Part shown: piece after piece, positions 35,428 to 44,598 of the stretch
Numbering within the stretch: position 1 is the first letter of the stretch
Layout: each line of letters begins with the position of its first letter
DNA from: Rhizobium sp. TH2
Lineage (GTDB): Bacteria; Pseudomonadota; Alphaproteobacteria; Rhizobiales; Rhizobiaceae
Length of the DNA: 64,000 nucleotides
NCBI RefSeq assembly: GCF_024707525.1
Contig: NZ_CP062231.1
Coordinates: forward strand, 930,001-994,000
Direction of reading: 5' to 3'
Made by a program: the position numbers and the translations under genes
The notes under the pieces: generated by a model
The model's input: only the letters and a program-made list of their open reading frames with translations
Database searches by the model: none
Told to the model about the DNA's origin: nothing

Positions 35428-36483
35428 ATGAAAACTTCCTTCATATCCAACCTTTCCGTTCAGTCGGCCATGCGCCAGACGATCAACCAGGTTCAGAACG
35501 AACTGATCCAGGCACAGAAGGAAGTCGTGTCGGGACGGCTCTATAATATCGGCGAGGAACTCGGCGCCACCACGACGCGCAGCCTTGATCTTCATCGCGA
35601 AGCCGACATGATGCAGAACCTGGTCGCGACGAATTCGGTCGTGACCCAGCGGCTTTCCTCATCCCAGATGGCGCTCGAAACCATTTCCAATGCGGGGCAG
35701 ACTGCGCTCAACACATTCGTGGCTATGGCTGGATCGACCGACAGCACCCAGCTATCCACCGCGGTGCAGACCCTGACCGACGTGCTCGATCAGTTCGTCG
35801 ATTCGTCGAATACTTCAGTGAATGGCGAGTATGTCCTGGCCGGCATCAATACCGACGTCAAGCCGCTCGGCGACTATATGACCGACGAAACCGGTGCGCG
35901 GACGGCATTCGACACGGCCTTCGACGGGTTTTTCGGATTCCCCAAGACCGACCCGCAGACTGAGGGCATTACCGACGTCCAGATGCAGGACTTTCTCGAC
36001 AATGTCGTCGAGCCGATGTTCATGGGCGGCACCGACTGGCAGACCAATTGGTCGACCGCCTCCGATACGCCGATGACCAGCCGCATCTCCAGGACCGAAG
36101 TCGTCCAGAGTTCGACCACCGTCAATGGCGACGCGTTCCGCGGCATGGCTTTTGCGGCGGTGATCGGCATCGAGCTCCTGAACCTGCCGATCAACAGCGA
36201 TACGCGCGCGGTCGTTTCCAACAAGGCGATCGGGTTCATGGGGCAGGCGATCTATGGCATCGATGCGGAACGCAGCCAGCTCGGCCTGTCGGAAAATCGC
36301 GTCAAACTTGCCAATGAAGTGCTGCAGGCGCAGGTCGATATCGTCAAGCTCAACCTTGACGATCTGGAAGGCGTGGACGTGTACGAAGCTTCGAGCCGGA
36401 TCACGGCTCTGAGCAATCAGATGGAAATTTCATACAACCTGACGGCGAGAATCTCGCAACTCAGCCTCGTCAACGAGCTCTGA
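35428..36483 (+). CDS. flgL: Hook-filament junction protein FlgL
   Basis: FlgL is the second junction protein. The 351-residue product has flagellin-like N- and C-terminal helices (QEVVSGRLYN-type start with LIQAQKEVVSGRLYNIGEEL; end ISYNLTARISQLSLVNEL). It starts six bases after the flgK stop. About 100 bp without a gene follow before flaF. Confidence 0.94.
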   Translation: MKTSFISNLSVQSAMRQTINQVQNELIQAQKEVVSGRLYNIGEELGATTTRSLDLHREADMMQNLVATNSVVTQRLSSSQMALETISNAGQTALNTFVAMAGSTDSTQLSTAVQTLTDVLDQFVDSSNTSVNGEYVLAGINTDVKPLGDYMTDETGARTAFDTAFDGFFGFPKTDPQTEGITDVQMQDFLDNVVEPMFMGGTDWQTNWSTASDTPMTSRISRTEVVQSSTTVNGDAFRGMAFAAVIGIELLNLPINSDTRAVVSNKAIGFMGQAIYGIDAERSQLGLSENRVKLANEVLQAQVDIVKLNLDDLEGVDVYEASSRITALSNQMEISYNLTARISQLSLVNEL

Positions 36484-36585
36484 GTATAGTTCGAGTTTTC
36501 GTCGTGTAACGCGTAGAATTAAGAGCGTAAGCCTGGGTTCAGGCAAGTGGTTTACGTTCAAAGAATGACCGGAGTGAGGGGCTGA

Positions 36586-36933
36586 ATGTACCAGTTTTCC
36601 TATGCAGAAATCATGGCGGATGATGTCGCCGATTCGAAGGACCGCGAAAGGCAGGTGCTGGATAAGGCGATTACCATGCTGCAGGCGGCCATGAGAAACG
36701 GCCGGGAATCCAGGGAAGCCGTTGAAGCTTTGTTCTTCACGCGCCGCGTCTGGATCGCGTTTATTGACGACCTGCGCAGCCCGGAAAATCAACTGCCACT
36801 CAGCGTCAGGGCGGATCTTATCTCGATCGGCATCTGGGTGCTCAAGGAAGCCGAGAGAATCCGCGTGCGGAAATCGGACAACTTCAAGGGCATCGCCGAT
36901 ATCGTCACCATCATCAGGGATGGATTGAAATGA
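36586..36933 (+). CDS. flaF: Flagellin biosynthesis regulator FlaF
   Basis: FlaF is an alphaproteobacterial protein needed for flagellin secretion and translation; it works with, and against, FlbT. The 115-residue product is helical and contains the typical [20 protein letters not shown] segment. It overlaps flbT by four bases. FlaF/FlbT presence fits the three flagellin genes with conserved leaders upstream. Confidence 0.93.
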   Translation: MYQFSYAEIMADDVADSKDRERQVLDKAITMLQAAMRNGRESREAVEALFFTRRVWIAFIDDLRSPENQLPLSVRADLISIGIWVLKEAERIRVRKSDNFKGIADIVTIIRDGLK

Positions 36934-37379
36934 AAAGCACTTTGCGTATCTCGCTGAAATCGGGCGAGCGTATCTTCATAAACGGCGCCGTCCTCCGGGT
37001 TGATCGCAAGGTAGCGATCGAGTTCCTCAACGATGTGACATTCCTGTTGGAAAATCACGTGTTGCAGCCCGAGGGTGCCACGACGCCGCTCAAGCAGCTC
37101 TATTTCATCGTCCAGATGATGCTGATCAATCCGGAAGGCGCAAGCCAGTCCATGATCATGTTCAAGAAATCGATCACGATGCTGCTTGCCAGCTTCACCA
37201 ATGACGAGATCCTGGCAGAGCTGAAGCGGATCGATGCAGTGGTGACCTCGGGCCGGCCGTTCGATGCGCTGAAAGCCATTCGCACGTTGTACCCAATCGA
37301 GGAGCGCATCCTCAGCACGCAGGAAATCACGCCTGCGGTACGCGAGCAGATCCGCAGGGAGATCGCACCATGGCAGTAG
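36930..37379 (+). CDS. flbT: Flagellin mRNA regulator FlbT
   Basis: FlbT binds the 5' UTR of flagellin mRNA in Caulobacter and relatives and controls its stability or translation. The 149-residue product begins [20 protein letters not shown] and has the conserved [20 protein letters not shown] segment. It overlaps flaF (ATGA) and, by ten bases, flgD. Its likely targets in this window are the flaA, flaB and flaC leaders. Confidence 0.94.
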   Translation: MKSTLRISLKSGERIFINGAVLRVDRKVAIEFLNDVTFLLENHVLQPEGATTPLKQLYFIVQMMLINPEGASQSMIMFKKSITMLLASFTNDEILAELKRIDAVVTSGRPFDALKAIRTLYPIEERILSTQEITPAVREQIRREIAPWQ

Positions 37380-37885
37380 ACGCAGTCAACAACGTCACCG
37401 CGACGCCTGTCTCGACCCCCAAGACGGCGGCGACGACCGATGCCAAGGAAGCGACGCTGAACTATGACAGCTTTCTCAAGCTGCTCGTCGCACAGATGAA
37501 GAACCAGGATCCGACCGACCCGATCGATGCCAGCGAGCAGATGTCGCAGTTGGCGACGTTCTCCAGCGTCGAGCAGGCGATCAAGACCAATACGCATCTG
37601 GAGAGCCTCATCCAGGAAACGTCGCTCAGCCAGGCGGCAAGCATGATCGGCAAGACCATCACCAGCGCCGACGGCGAGACCACCGGCGTCGTCAAGTCTG
37701 TCGCAGTGAAATCCGATGGCTTGACCGCGACTCTTGAAAATGGTGATACAGTGGTCATCCAGAGCGGCATCAGCATCAGCGCGACGCCGACGACGCCGGA
37801 CACGAATACGCCGGATAACGGCGAAGACACCGGTAACACGCCGGATGACGGCCAAACCGATGAGACCAGCTCGGCCGGTGAATAA
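37370..37885 (+). CDS. flgD: Flagellar hook-cap (hook assembly) protein FlgD
   Basis: FlgD caps the growing hook. The 171-residue product has the conserved N-terminal core ([34 protein letters not shown]). It lacks the C-terminal Tudor/Ig pair of the ~230-residue enteric protein and ends in a Thr/Asp/Pro-rich tail of about 35 residues. Such short forms are usual in rhizobia. The start overlaps flbT by ten bases. Confidence 0.93.
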   Translation: MAVDAVNNVTATPVSTPKTAATTDAKEATLNYDSFLKLLVAQMKNQDPTDPIDASEQMSQLATFSSVEQAIKTNTHLESLIQETSLSQAASMIGKTITSADGETTGVVKSVAVKSDGLTATLENGDTVVIQSGISISATPTTPDTNTPDNGEDTGNTPDDGQTDETSSAGE

Positions 37886-37917
37886 CCCGGCCCGGCCACC
37901 GTCTGCGAGGATTTGCC

Positions 37918-38184
37918 ATGAATGAGGCCGATGCACTCGATATCGTCCAGGCTGCGATCTGGACAGTGCTGGCCGCTTCCGGCCCGGCGGTTCTCGCCGC
38001 CATGATCGTCGGCGTCGTGGTAGCGCTGCTCCAGGCGCTGACCCAGGTGCAGGAAATCACCCTGACCTTCGTTCCGAAGATCCTTGCCGTGCTTGCGGCC
38101 GTGGCGATTTCCGCGCCGTTCATCGGCTCGCAGATATCGATCTTCACCAACATGATCTTCTCGCGCGTCGAAAGCGGTTTCTGA
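37918..38184 (+). CDS. fliQ: Flagellar export gate protein FliQ
   Basis: FliQ is a small export-gate subunit. The product is 88 residues with two membrane helices (IWTVLAASGPAVLAAMIVGV and ILAVLAAVAISAPFIGSQI) and the conserved LLQALTQVQEITLTFVPKI between them. It lies 32 bp after flgD and 94 bp before flhA. Confidence 0.95.
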   Translation: MNEADALDIVQAAIWTVLAASGPAVLAAMIVGVVVALLQALTQVQEITLTFVPKILAVLAAVAISAPFIGSQISIFTNMIFSRVESGF

Positions 38185-38278
38185 CCGCTTCGCGACCCGG
38201 CGAGACACCCCTCGCGCAAGTTTCAGCCGCTATCCATGGGCCGTTCAGAAATCCGGCTCATGAAGAGGCGCGTGGCAT

Positions 38279-40384
38279 ATGGCTGATGTACAGTCTTCTC
38301 TGACAACGTTGACGATTCCGAAGGTGGCGCCTCGCGGCCGCGACATCGGATTTGCCGTCGGCATCGTCATCATCCTGTCGGTGCTCTTCCTGCCGATACC
38401 GGCCTTCATGATCGACCTGGGGCTGGCCTTCTCGATTTCCTTCTCGGTCCTGATCCTGATGGTCTCGCTGTGGATTCAGCGGCCGCTCGATTTCTCGTCG
38501 TTCCCGACCATTCTCCTGATCGCCACGATGCTCAGATTGTCGCTCAACATCGCGACCACGCGCGTCATCCTTTCGCACGGCAATGAAGGCCATGACGCTG
38601 CCGGTCATGTGATCGCTGGCTTTGCCAGCCTCGTCATGTCGGGCGATTTCGTCATCGGTCTGATCGTCTTCCTGATCCTGATCGTGGTGAACTTCATCGT
38701 CATCACCAAGGGTGCGACGCGTATCGCCGAAGTCGGCGCGCGTTTCACCTTGGACGCCATTCCCGGCAAGCAGATGTCGATCGATGCCGACCTCTCGGCC
38801 GGCATGATCGACGAGCATGAGGCACGCCGCCGCCGCAAGGAACTGGAAGACGAAAGCTCGTTCTTCGGTGCCATGGACGGTGCGTCCAAGTTCGTCCGCG
38901 GTGACGCGGTCGCCGGCCTCCTGATCACCGCGATTAATATCTTCGGCGGCATCATCATCGGCTATTTCCGCCATGGCATGGAACTCACCGAAGCGGCCGA
39001 CGTCTTCGTTCGCCTGTCGGTCGGCGACGGTCTGGTCTCGCAGATCCCGGCCCTGATCATCTCGCTGGCGGCAGGCTTGCTCGTGTCGCGCGGCGGCCAG
39101 ACGGGCACGACCGACAAGGCGGTCATGGACCAGCTCGCGGGCTATCCACGCGCGCTCGGTGTCGCCTCGGCGATGGTCGGCATTCTGGCAATCGTTCCGG
39201 GCCTGCCGTTCCTGCCGTTCGCCGTGCTCGGCGGCTCAATGGGCCTTGCCGCTTTCATGATCCCGCGCCAGAGGGCACAGGAAGAGGCTGCCAATGAACT
39301 GGCGGCCGAGGATCAGCGCAAGGCTGCGGAGGTCAAGGCTGACGACAAGGACTCGGTCAAGCAGGCGCTCAGGACGCCGGAGATCGAACTGCTGCTCGGC
39401 AAGCAGGTCTCCACGAGGCTTCTCGGCGCCCACCAGGAACTGGCCTTCCGCGTCGGCAAGATGCGCAAGAAATTCGCCACGCAATACGGCTTTGTCGTGC
39501 CGGAAATCAAGGTTTCGGACGACATCTCGATCTCCGACAAGGCGTACCATATCCGCATCCACGGCACGACGGTCGCCTCGAACATGCTGCGTGTCGGCGA
39601 AGTGCTTGTCATCACCGGTGGCGGACGCAAGCCTTCCGCGCCGGGCGATGAGGTGAGGGAGCCAGCGTTCGGCATGCCGGCCGTGTCGGTCATCGAAACC
39701 TTCACGGAAGAACTCAAGCGCGAAGGCTTCCACCCGATCGACAACGTCTCGGTGGTGCTCACGCATCTCTCGGAAGTCATCCGCAACAACCTGCCGCAGC
39801 TTCTTTCCTACAAGGACGTGAAAATCCTGATCGATCGGCTGGATCCGGAATACAAGAAGCTCGCCGACGAAATCTGCACCACGCATATGTCCTATTCCGG
39901 CCTGCAGGCGGTGCTCAAGCTGCTGCTCGCCGAGCGGGTCTCGATCCGCAACCTGCATCTCATCCTCGAAGCCGTCGCCGAACTCGCGCCGCATGTCCGC
40001 AAGACCGAGCAGATCGTCGAGCATGTGCGCGTGCGCATGGCCCAGCAGATCTGCGGCGATCTCTCCGACAACGGCCTGCTCCGCGTGCTGCGCCTCGGCA
40101 ACAAGTGGGACATGGTTTTCCACCAGGCCATCAAGCGCGACACGAAGGGCGAAATCATCGAATTCGATATCGACCCGCGCCATCTCGAGGAATTCTCCGA
40201 ACAGGCAACCAAGGTCGTCCGCGAATATCTCGATCGCGGCCTGCCTTTCGTGCTCGTCACCTCGCCGGAAACGCGCTCCTATGTGCGCATGATCGTCGAG
40301 CGGCTCTTCGCAACCCTGCCCGTGCTGTCGCATGTCGAACTTGCCAAGGGCATCGAGATCAAGATCCTCGGCACCATTTCATGA
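38279..40384 (+). CDS. flhA: Flagellar export gate protein FlhA
   Basis: FlhA forms the export ring; its C-terminal domain docks chaperone-substrate complexes. The 701-residue product has about eight membrane helices in the first 330 residues, and the FHIPEP-family signature ([20 protein letters not shown], here [20 protein letters not shown]) near 150-170. The cytoplasmic domain follows. The stop overlaps the fliR start by four bases. Confidence 0.97.
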   Translation: MADVQSSLTTLTIPKVAPRGRDIGFAVGIVIILSVLFLPIPAFMIDLGLAFSISFSVLILMVSLWIQRPLDFSSFPTILLIATMLRLSLNIATTRVILSHGNEGHDAAGHVIAGFASLVMSGDFVIGLIVFLILIVVNFIVITKGATRIAEVGARFTLDAIPGKQMSIDADLSAGMIDEHEARRRRKELEDESSFFGAMDGASKFVRGDAVAGLLITAINIFGGIIIGYFRHGMELTEAADVFVRLSVGDGLVSQIPALIISLAAGLLVSRGGQTGTTDKAVMDQLAGYPRALGVASAMVGILAIVPGLPFLPFAVLGGSMGLAAFMIPRQRAQEEAANELAAEDQRKAAEVKADDKDSVKQALRTPEIELLLGKQVSTRLLGAHQELAFRVGKMRKKFATQYGFVVPEIKVSDDISISDKAYHIRIHGTTVASNMLRVGEVLVITGGGRKPSAPGDEVREPAFGMPAVSVIETFTEELKREGFHPIDNVSVVLTHLSEVIRNNLPQLLSYKDVKILIDRLDPEYKKLADEICTTHMSYSGLQAVLKLLLAERVSIRNLHLILEAVAELAPHVRKTEQIVEHVRVRMAQQICGDLSDNGLLRVLRLGNKWDMVFHQAIKRDTKGEIIEFDIDPRHLEEFSEQATKVVREYLDRGLPFVLVTSPETRSYVRMIVERLFATLPVLSHVELAKGIEIKILGTIS

Positions 40385-41127
40385 TCGACGATCCGCAGAG
40401 CATAGTTCTGGCGCTGTTTGCGGCATTCTGCCGGATCGGCGGCTGCATACTGGTTCTGCCCGGCTTCTCCACGGCCCGCGTGCCGGTGATGTTCCGCATC
40501 CTGCTCGCGGTCACCGTGACGATGGCGCTGATGCCCGTGATGTGGGACTCGATCTTCCCCAGGATACAGGGAACGACGCCGGATTATCTTCTGCTCTGCA
40601 TCTTCGAGACCCTGACCGGGGTCGTGCTCGGCATGCTGACGCGGTTTTATGCGCTCGGCCTGCAGTTCCTCGGCACCGTCATTACCATGATGATCGGTCT
40701 CAACACGCCGCCCGCGGGCGATATTCTGGAAGACAGCGCCGAAGGTCAGTTGACCAACGTCATCACCTTCGCCGGCCTGATGGTGCTCTTCATGCTGGAT
40801 TTCCACCATCAGGTTTTCATGGCACTCGCCGAGACCTACAGGACGCTTCCCCCCGGCGCGATATTCGACCCGCAAAAGGCGCTCGTCTCCATGGTCGATA
40901 CGCTCTCTGCCACCTTCACGGTCATGTTGCGGCTCGCCAGCCCCTTCATCCTGTTCAACGTGCTCTTCAACATGGCGATCGGCTTCATCAACAAGCTGGC
41001 GCCGATCGTGCCCGTCTACTTCATATCCACGCCTTACATGGTCATGGGCGGCACGATCCTGTTCTATCTCGGCGTGTCGGCCATGCTTTCCCTCTATGCC
41101 GACGCGTTCGGCCCGATTTTCAGGTGA
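40381..41127 (+). CDS. fliR: Flagellar export gate protein FliR
   Basis: FliR is the third export-gate component, 248 residues with five or six membrane helices ([20 protein letters not shown]-type core [20 protein letters not shown]). The ATG at 40381 overlaps the flhA stop (ATGA), which fixes the start; longer frames into flhA are spurious. A FliJ-like gene follows three bases later. Confidence 0.95.
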   Translation: MIDDPQSIVLALFAAFCRIGGCILVLPGFSTARVPVMFRILLAVTVTMALMPVMWDSIFPRIQGTTPDYLLLCIFETLTGVVLGMLTRFYALGLQFLGTVITMMIGLNTPPAGDILEDSAEGQLTNVITFAGLMVLFMLDFHHQVFMALAETYRTLPPGAIFDPQKALVSMVDTLSATFTVMLRLASPFILFNVLFNMAIGFINKLAPIVPVYFISTPYMVMGGTILFYLGVSAMLSLYADAFGPIFR

Positions 41128-41130
41128 CGA

Positions 41131-41535
41131 ATGGCGCAGACGCGGTCGGAAAAATTAAAACGTCTCGTGAAGGTCCAGCGCCATCTCGAGCATATGGCGG
41201 AGTATGAACTGGCCGCCACCGCCCGGGCCCGCGCCGAAATAGATGAGAGCATGTCCGCCGCGGTCAATGCCATCGGCTCGCTCGACACGGTCCACCAGCT
41301 CTTCGCCAGCATCTATTCCGGGCAGATCAGCCGGCTGACCGCCAAGGACCAGCATCTGAGCACCATGCAGCAGATCCAGGAGCAGAAAATCCTGCGCGAG
41401 CGCGCCAAGGCCGATCGTCTCGCCGAGCAGGCGAAAGACGCGCGCGAGGTCGAGGACCGGGAGGCCGAAGAGAAGACGATCTACGAATTGCTCGACCAGC
41501 AATTCGCCCTTTCCGCCCGTCGCGGACCCCTCTGA
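41131..41535 (+). CDS. Small coiled-coil protein, FliJ candidate
   Basis: A 134-residue protein, almost entirely charged helix (RAKADRLAEQAKDAREVEDR; LKRLVKVQRHLEHMAEYELA), consistent with an antiparallel coiled coil like FliJ, the central stalk of the FliI ATPase. No other fliJ gene is visible near fliI. It lies three bases after fliR. The assignment is by size, predicted fold and context, not by a sequence signature. Confidence 0.65.
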   Translation: MAQTRSEKLKRLVKVQRHLEHMAEYELAATARARAEIDESMSAAVNAIGSLDTVHQLFASIYSGQISRLTAKDQHLSTMQQIQEQKILRERAKADRLAEQAKDAREVEDREAEEKTIYELLDQQFALSARRGPL

Positions 41536-41615
41536 CCGCCCCGCAAGCCACGGTCAAGGTAGAAAAGTGAAGATGCCGGCTACAGCATTTATGCTTCCCA
41601 TGCGGCGGTTTTTAC

Positions 41616-42176
41616 ATGGCAATTTCACCTCCCACCGATATCGTCCTCGACGTGCTGAACAATGCCGACCCGGCCGTGCTGGAAGTCGCGCAGGCCAAGC
41701 TCAAGGCGGGTCAGGCGACGGCGGAAGCGACGCGGCTCGCCAGCACCGACGAATCCTTTGCGGCGATCATGCGCAGCGATCCGGTGGCCGATGCCCACAA
41801 GCTCAAGCATCGCCTCGATGGCGTCGAGAAGAAGCAGGTGCCGGAAACCTATCGCAAGTTCGAGGCCATGGTGCTCCAGAACTTCATCAAGACCATGCTG
41901 CCGGAGAGCGAGGAAGTCTACGGCAAGGGTGCGACCGGTGAAATCTGGAAGGGCATGATGGCCGAGCAGGTCGCCAACGAGATCGCCAAGGGAGGCGGTG
42001 TCGGCATCGCCGAGAAGCTGATGGAAAACGGCTCGATGAAGCCCAAGGACAAGGCGGAAAAGGCGGAGATAAACCGCGCGGACCGCCTGCAGATGGAGAC
42101 GCAGCTGATCAACCAGCATCAGCTCCAGGCGCTCGACAAGCTTTTACCGGGCGATGACGCCCGGAAGACCGGCTAG
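41616..42176 (+). CDS. flgJ: Rod-binding protein FlgJ (single-domain form)
   Basis: A 186-residue protein carrying only the rod-binding domain of FlgJ (KFEAMVLQNFIKTMLPESEE; IWKGMMAEQVANEIAKGGGV). The C-terminal muramidase domain of enteric FlgJ (about 313 residues) is absent and is replaced by a short Lys/Glu-rich tail. Peptidoglycan cleavage is probably done by the transglycosylase at 30803. ATG at 41616, 80 bp after the FliJ-like gene. Confidence 0.88.
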   Translation: MAISPPTDIVLDVLNNADPAVLEVAQAKLKAGQATAEATRLASTDESFAAIMRSDPVADAHKLKHRLDGVEKKQVPETYRKFEAMVLQNFIKTMLPESEEVYGKGATGEIWKGMMAEQVANEIAKGGGVGIAEKLMENGSMKPKDKAEKAEINRADRLQMETQLINQHQLQALDKLLPGDDARKTG

Positions 42177-42236
42177 AGCCCAGGCTCTGATACCGGCGAA
42201 TTGGTTTAATTCTATTTTCCTGGCGGGGACGACACT

Positions 42237-42617
42237 ATGACGATGGCGGCAGTTGAAGAGCCTTTCAAGGACATCCGGTTGAGGACGGTACTCGGCCGGC
42301 TCGAACTGATCATCGACAACGAGAACGAGCGGATCGGCACCGACATGAAGTTCGACATCAAGGCGTCGAACGTCCACAAGAGCCGCTGCCTCTATGAACT
42401 GACCGTGCTTTGCCGCGACACCATACCCGGCGAATATCCGAAAGGCTTCGCCGACCACATGAAGGTCATGAAGAAGAAGCTGCAGGTCAATGCCCGCAGG
42501 CTCGAAGCCCACATGAACGCGATGCGGACGGTGGCCGACATCCTGCGAAGCGCGGTGCAGGAAAACGAAGGCGACGGCACCTACACCCAGGAACAGTTCC
42601 GTTACGGCGAGATCTAG
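42237..42617 (+). CDS. FlgN-like flagellar chaperone candidate
   Basis: A 126-residue helical protein (FKDIRLRTVLGRLELIIDNE; MKKKLQVNARRLEAHMNAMR) located after flgJ. FlgN chaperones escort FlgK and FlgL to the export gate and have this size and architecture. The position next to flgJ is also where flgN is found in other bacteria. The start could be the second ATG (42243). Similarity is by shape and context, so this is a likely rather than certain call. Confidence 0.65.
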   Translation: MTMAAVEEPFKDIRLRTVLGRLELIIDNENERIGTDMKFDIKASNVHKSRCLYELTVLCRDTIPGEYPKGFADHMKVMKKKLQVNARRLEAHMNAMRTVADILRSAVQENEGDGTYTQEQFRYGEI

Positions 42618-42623
42618 GCCCAA

Positions 42624-43181
42624 ATGCTCAAGCTGATCATATCAGGCGTCTGGGTCGCGGTCGTCACGCTCGGATCGGTCTATTTCTCGATCCAGGTGTC
42701 GAAGGCGCCCGATCCGGCTGAGGAAGAGGCCAGGAAGAAGGCCATGCAGGAACTCGTCAAGGGCGAGGTCGTGACCTTTCCGGTGATCGCACAGGGCAGG
42801 GTGGAAGGCTATTTCCTGACGCGGACGTCTTTCATCACCGACAAGACCAAGCTTGGTGAGATCACGCTTCCGATTCCCGAACTTCTGACCGACGAAATGT
42901 ATACCGAGCTTGTCGGCGACAAGGTGATCCGGGTCAGCGACAACCGCAATTTCGATCTCAAGTCATTCAAGGCCCGTGTCAAGGAAGCGCTCAACAAGAA
43001 GCTGGGCTCGGAAGTGGTGCTCGACGTGATCGTCGAGCAGATCGACTACCTGACCAAGGAAGAAATCCTGTCCAGCATGTCGAAGCCGGGATCGACGATC
43101 AAGAGCGGCGAGCGCATCGTCTCCGAGAAGGCGCCCGACGACATCACACCGGCCAAGAGCGACGGCGGCAACGCGCACTGA
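42624..43181 (+). CDS. Membrane-anchored FliL-like hypothetical protein
   Basis: A 185-residue protein with one N-terminal membrane helix (residues 4-24) and a periplasmic domain. The end of the folded part (SFKARVKEALNKKLGSEVVL, VIVEQIDYL) recalls the C-terminal region of FliL, where a short amphipathic helix leads to a strand. It is followed by a Ser/Lys-rich tail. It closes the flagellar cluster, six bases after the FlgN-like gene. It may be a second stator-associated protein; the function is unknown. Confidence 0.72.
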   Translation: MLKLIISGVWVAVVTLGSVYFSIQVSKAPDPAEEEARKKAMQELVKGEVVTFPVIAQGRVEGYFLTRTSFITDKTKLGEITLPIPELLTDEMYTELVGDKVIRVSDNRNFDLKSFKARVKEALNKKLGSEVVLDVIVEQIDYLTKEEILSSMSKPGSTIKSGERIVSEKAPDDITPAKSDGGNAH

Positions 43182-43617
43182 GCGCGCCGATAATCGTTAA
43201 CGAATTCTTGCTAATCGGCTGGCCGCGAGGCTGGCCGATCCTCGTTTGTCGCGTTTTTCGACAGAATTTCTTAACGGAATTCCAGTTCCGGAACATAATT
43301 CCTGTCCCGAAATGACGGTTCGCGCTTGCTGCGCCGCATTTCGGCCAAGGATTCTTCGCCCGAAGAACAGGTTCTCTCTCCCTCGCAAACCTTGGAAACC
43401 CTTGAAAACATTCACAATTTCGGTCGATGGTTAACGAACCGTAAGTTATTGAAAATGCTTTTGAATGGTTCCTTTAAGCGGCATTTCAAGCGTCGCTGGT
43501 ATCTCCTTATCCATGACGCCGGTTACGCATGAGGGTCGATTCCGCCAATCGCGGCACGAAGCTTGCTGAGCCTCAGGCATCTGCTGGGTAAACCCAGGCA
43601 CAAGGCGGGAGACGGGA
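43182..43617. other. 436-bp gap at the right border of the flagellar cluster
   Basis: No convincing gene; small open frames here have no ribosome site or recognisable product. An 11-bp stem with two G-T wobbles (43214-43224 with 43229-43239, loop GCGA), followed by CCTCGTTTGTCGCGTTTTT, probably ends the flagellar transcript. The right part is moderately AT-rich and should hold the promoter of the glycosyltransferase gene. Confidence 0.55.
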
Positions 43618-44436
43618 ATGAATATCATTTCGAACATGGCTGTGCTCAGTTCGCAGCGGCTGATCTTCGGATTGCCGGTCTGTGATCTGGACTGGTCGGA
43701 GGCGTTCACGTTCGTGAGCACGCTTGCCGACGTGCCGGTCGGCCAGACGACGATATCGTTCCTCAACGCCCACAACGCCAACCTGATGGCCCATGACCGC
43801 GAATACCGCGATGCGCTCTCGCGTCACCTCGTGCTGCCCGATGGCATCGGCGTCGACCTCGCTTCCTTCGCCATGCATGGAAAGATGTTCCCAGCCAATC
43901 TCAACGGCACCGATTTCGTGCCCGCGCTGATGACCTATATCACCACGCCCAAGCGCGTCGGCCTCGTCGGCGCCCGCCCTGACGTGCTGGAGCGTGCGCG
44001 TGAGAATTTTGCCAAGCATGCACCCTGGCACGAATTCGTCGCCATCCAGGACGGTTTCTTCAAGGACGAGGATTCGTGGTCCGTCTCCGACGAGATCGCG
44101 CGGCACAAGGTCGATATCCTGCTGGTCGCCATGGGCACGCCGAAGCAGGAAAAGTGGATCGACCGCTATATCCGCCCTGAACACGCCCGCCTGGTGATCA
44201 GCGTCGGGGCTCTTTTCGACTTCATGGCCGGCGAGTTCACGCGCGCGCCCGAGTCTGCGCGTTCGCTACGGGTGGAGTGGCTGCATCGGTTGCGCCAGGA
44301 GCCCAAGCGCCTGTGGAAGCGCTATTTCATCGGCGGCCCGATCTTCGCGATGCGGACGGTCGTCTTCTCCGCGATCGAGCGCATGCAGGCATTCTGGGTA
44401 GCGTATCGGGAACGGCGCGAACTGCCCGAGAATTGA
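43618..44436 (+). CDS. WecG/TagA/CpsF family glycosyltransferase
   Basis: A 272-residue cytoplasmic glycosyltransferase of the family that transfers N-acetylmannosamine-type or related sugars onto lipid-linked precursors of surface polysaccharides. The family motifs are visible: SFLNAHNANLMAHDREYRDA, LPDGIGVDL, LNGTDFVPALM, GLVGARPDVLERA and VAMGTPKQEKWID. No signal peptide. GGGAGACGGGA precedes the ATG. It lies just outside the flagellar genes and stands alone. The acceptor and donor cannot be predicted from sequence. Confidence 0.9.
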   Translation: MNIISNMAVLSSQRLIFGLPVCDLDWSEAFTFVSTLADVPVGQTTISFLNAHNANLMAHDREYRDALSRHLVLPDGIGVDLASFAMHGKMFPANLNGTDFVPALMTYITTPKRVGLVGARPDVLERARENFAKHAPWHEFVAIQDGFFKDEDSWSVSDEIARHKVDILLVAMGTPKQEKWIDRYIRPEHARLVISVGALFDFMAGEFTRAPESARSLRVEWLHRLRQEPKRLWKRYFIGGPIFAMRTVVFSAIERMQAFWVAYRERRELPEN

Positions 44437-44598
44437 TGCAAGCACAGCCACGTTGCCTCATCTTGAACGTGACATGCTGATACGCGATGCGCGGCGGCAT
44501 ATGCAGCTGAATATGTTCGGTTGCCCTCAGTTGGGCGCATGTTGTCCTCCCGATTCGGGCGTGATACCGGTGCGCGCGCCAACAAATTGAAGTGATCA

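Noticed and set aside
33940..35595. A 551-codon - strand open frame opposite flgK
   Set aside because: Shadow of flgK/flgL; no ribosome site, no recognisable domain, and Arg/His-rich composition.
43431..43445. TTAA-N7-TAAG resembling a CtrA box before the glycosyltransferase gene
   Set aside because: The second half-site matches poorly; chance is likely.
43246..43532. Small open frames in the gap before the glycosyltransferase
   Set aside because: No ribosome site or recognisable sequence, and they overlap each other in different frames.
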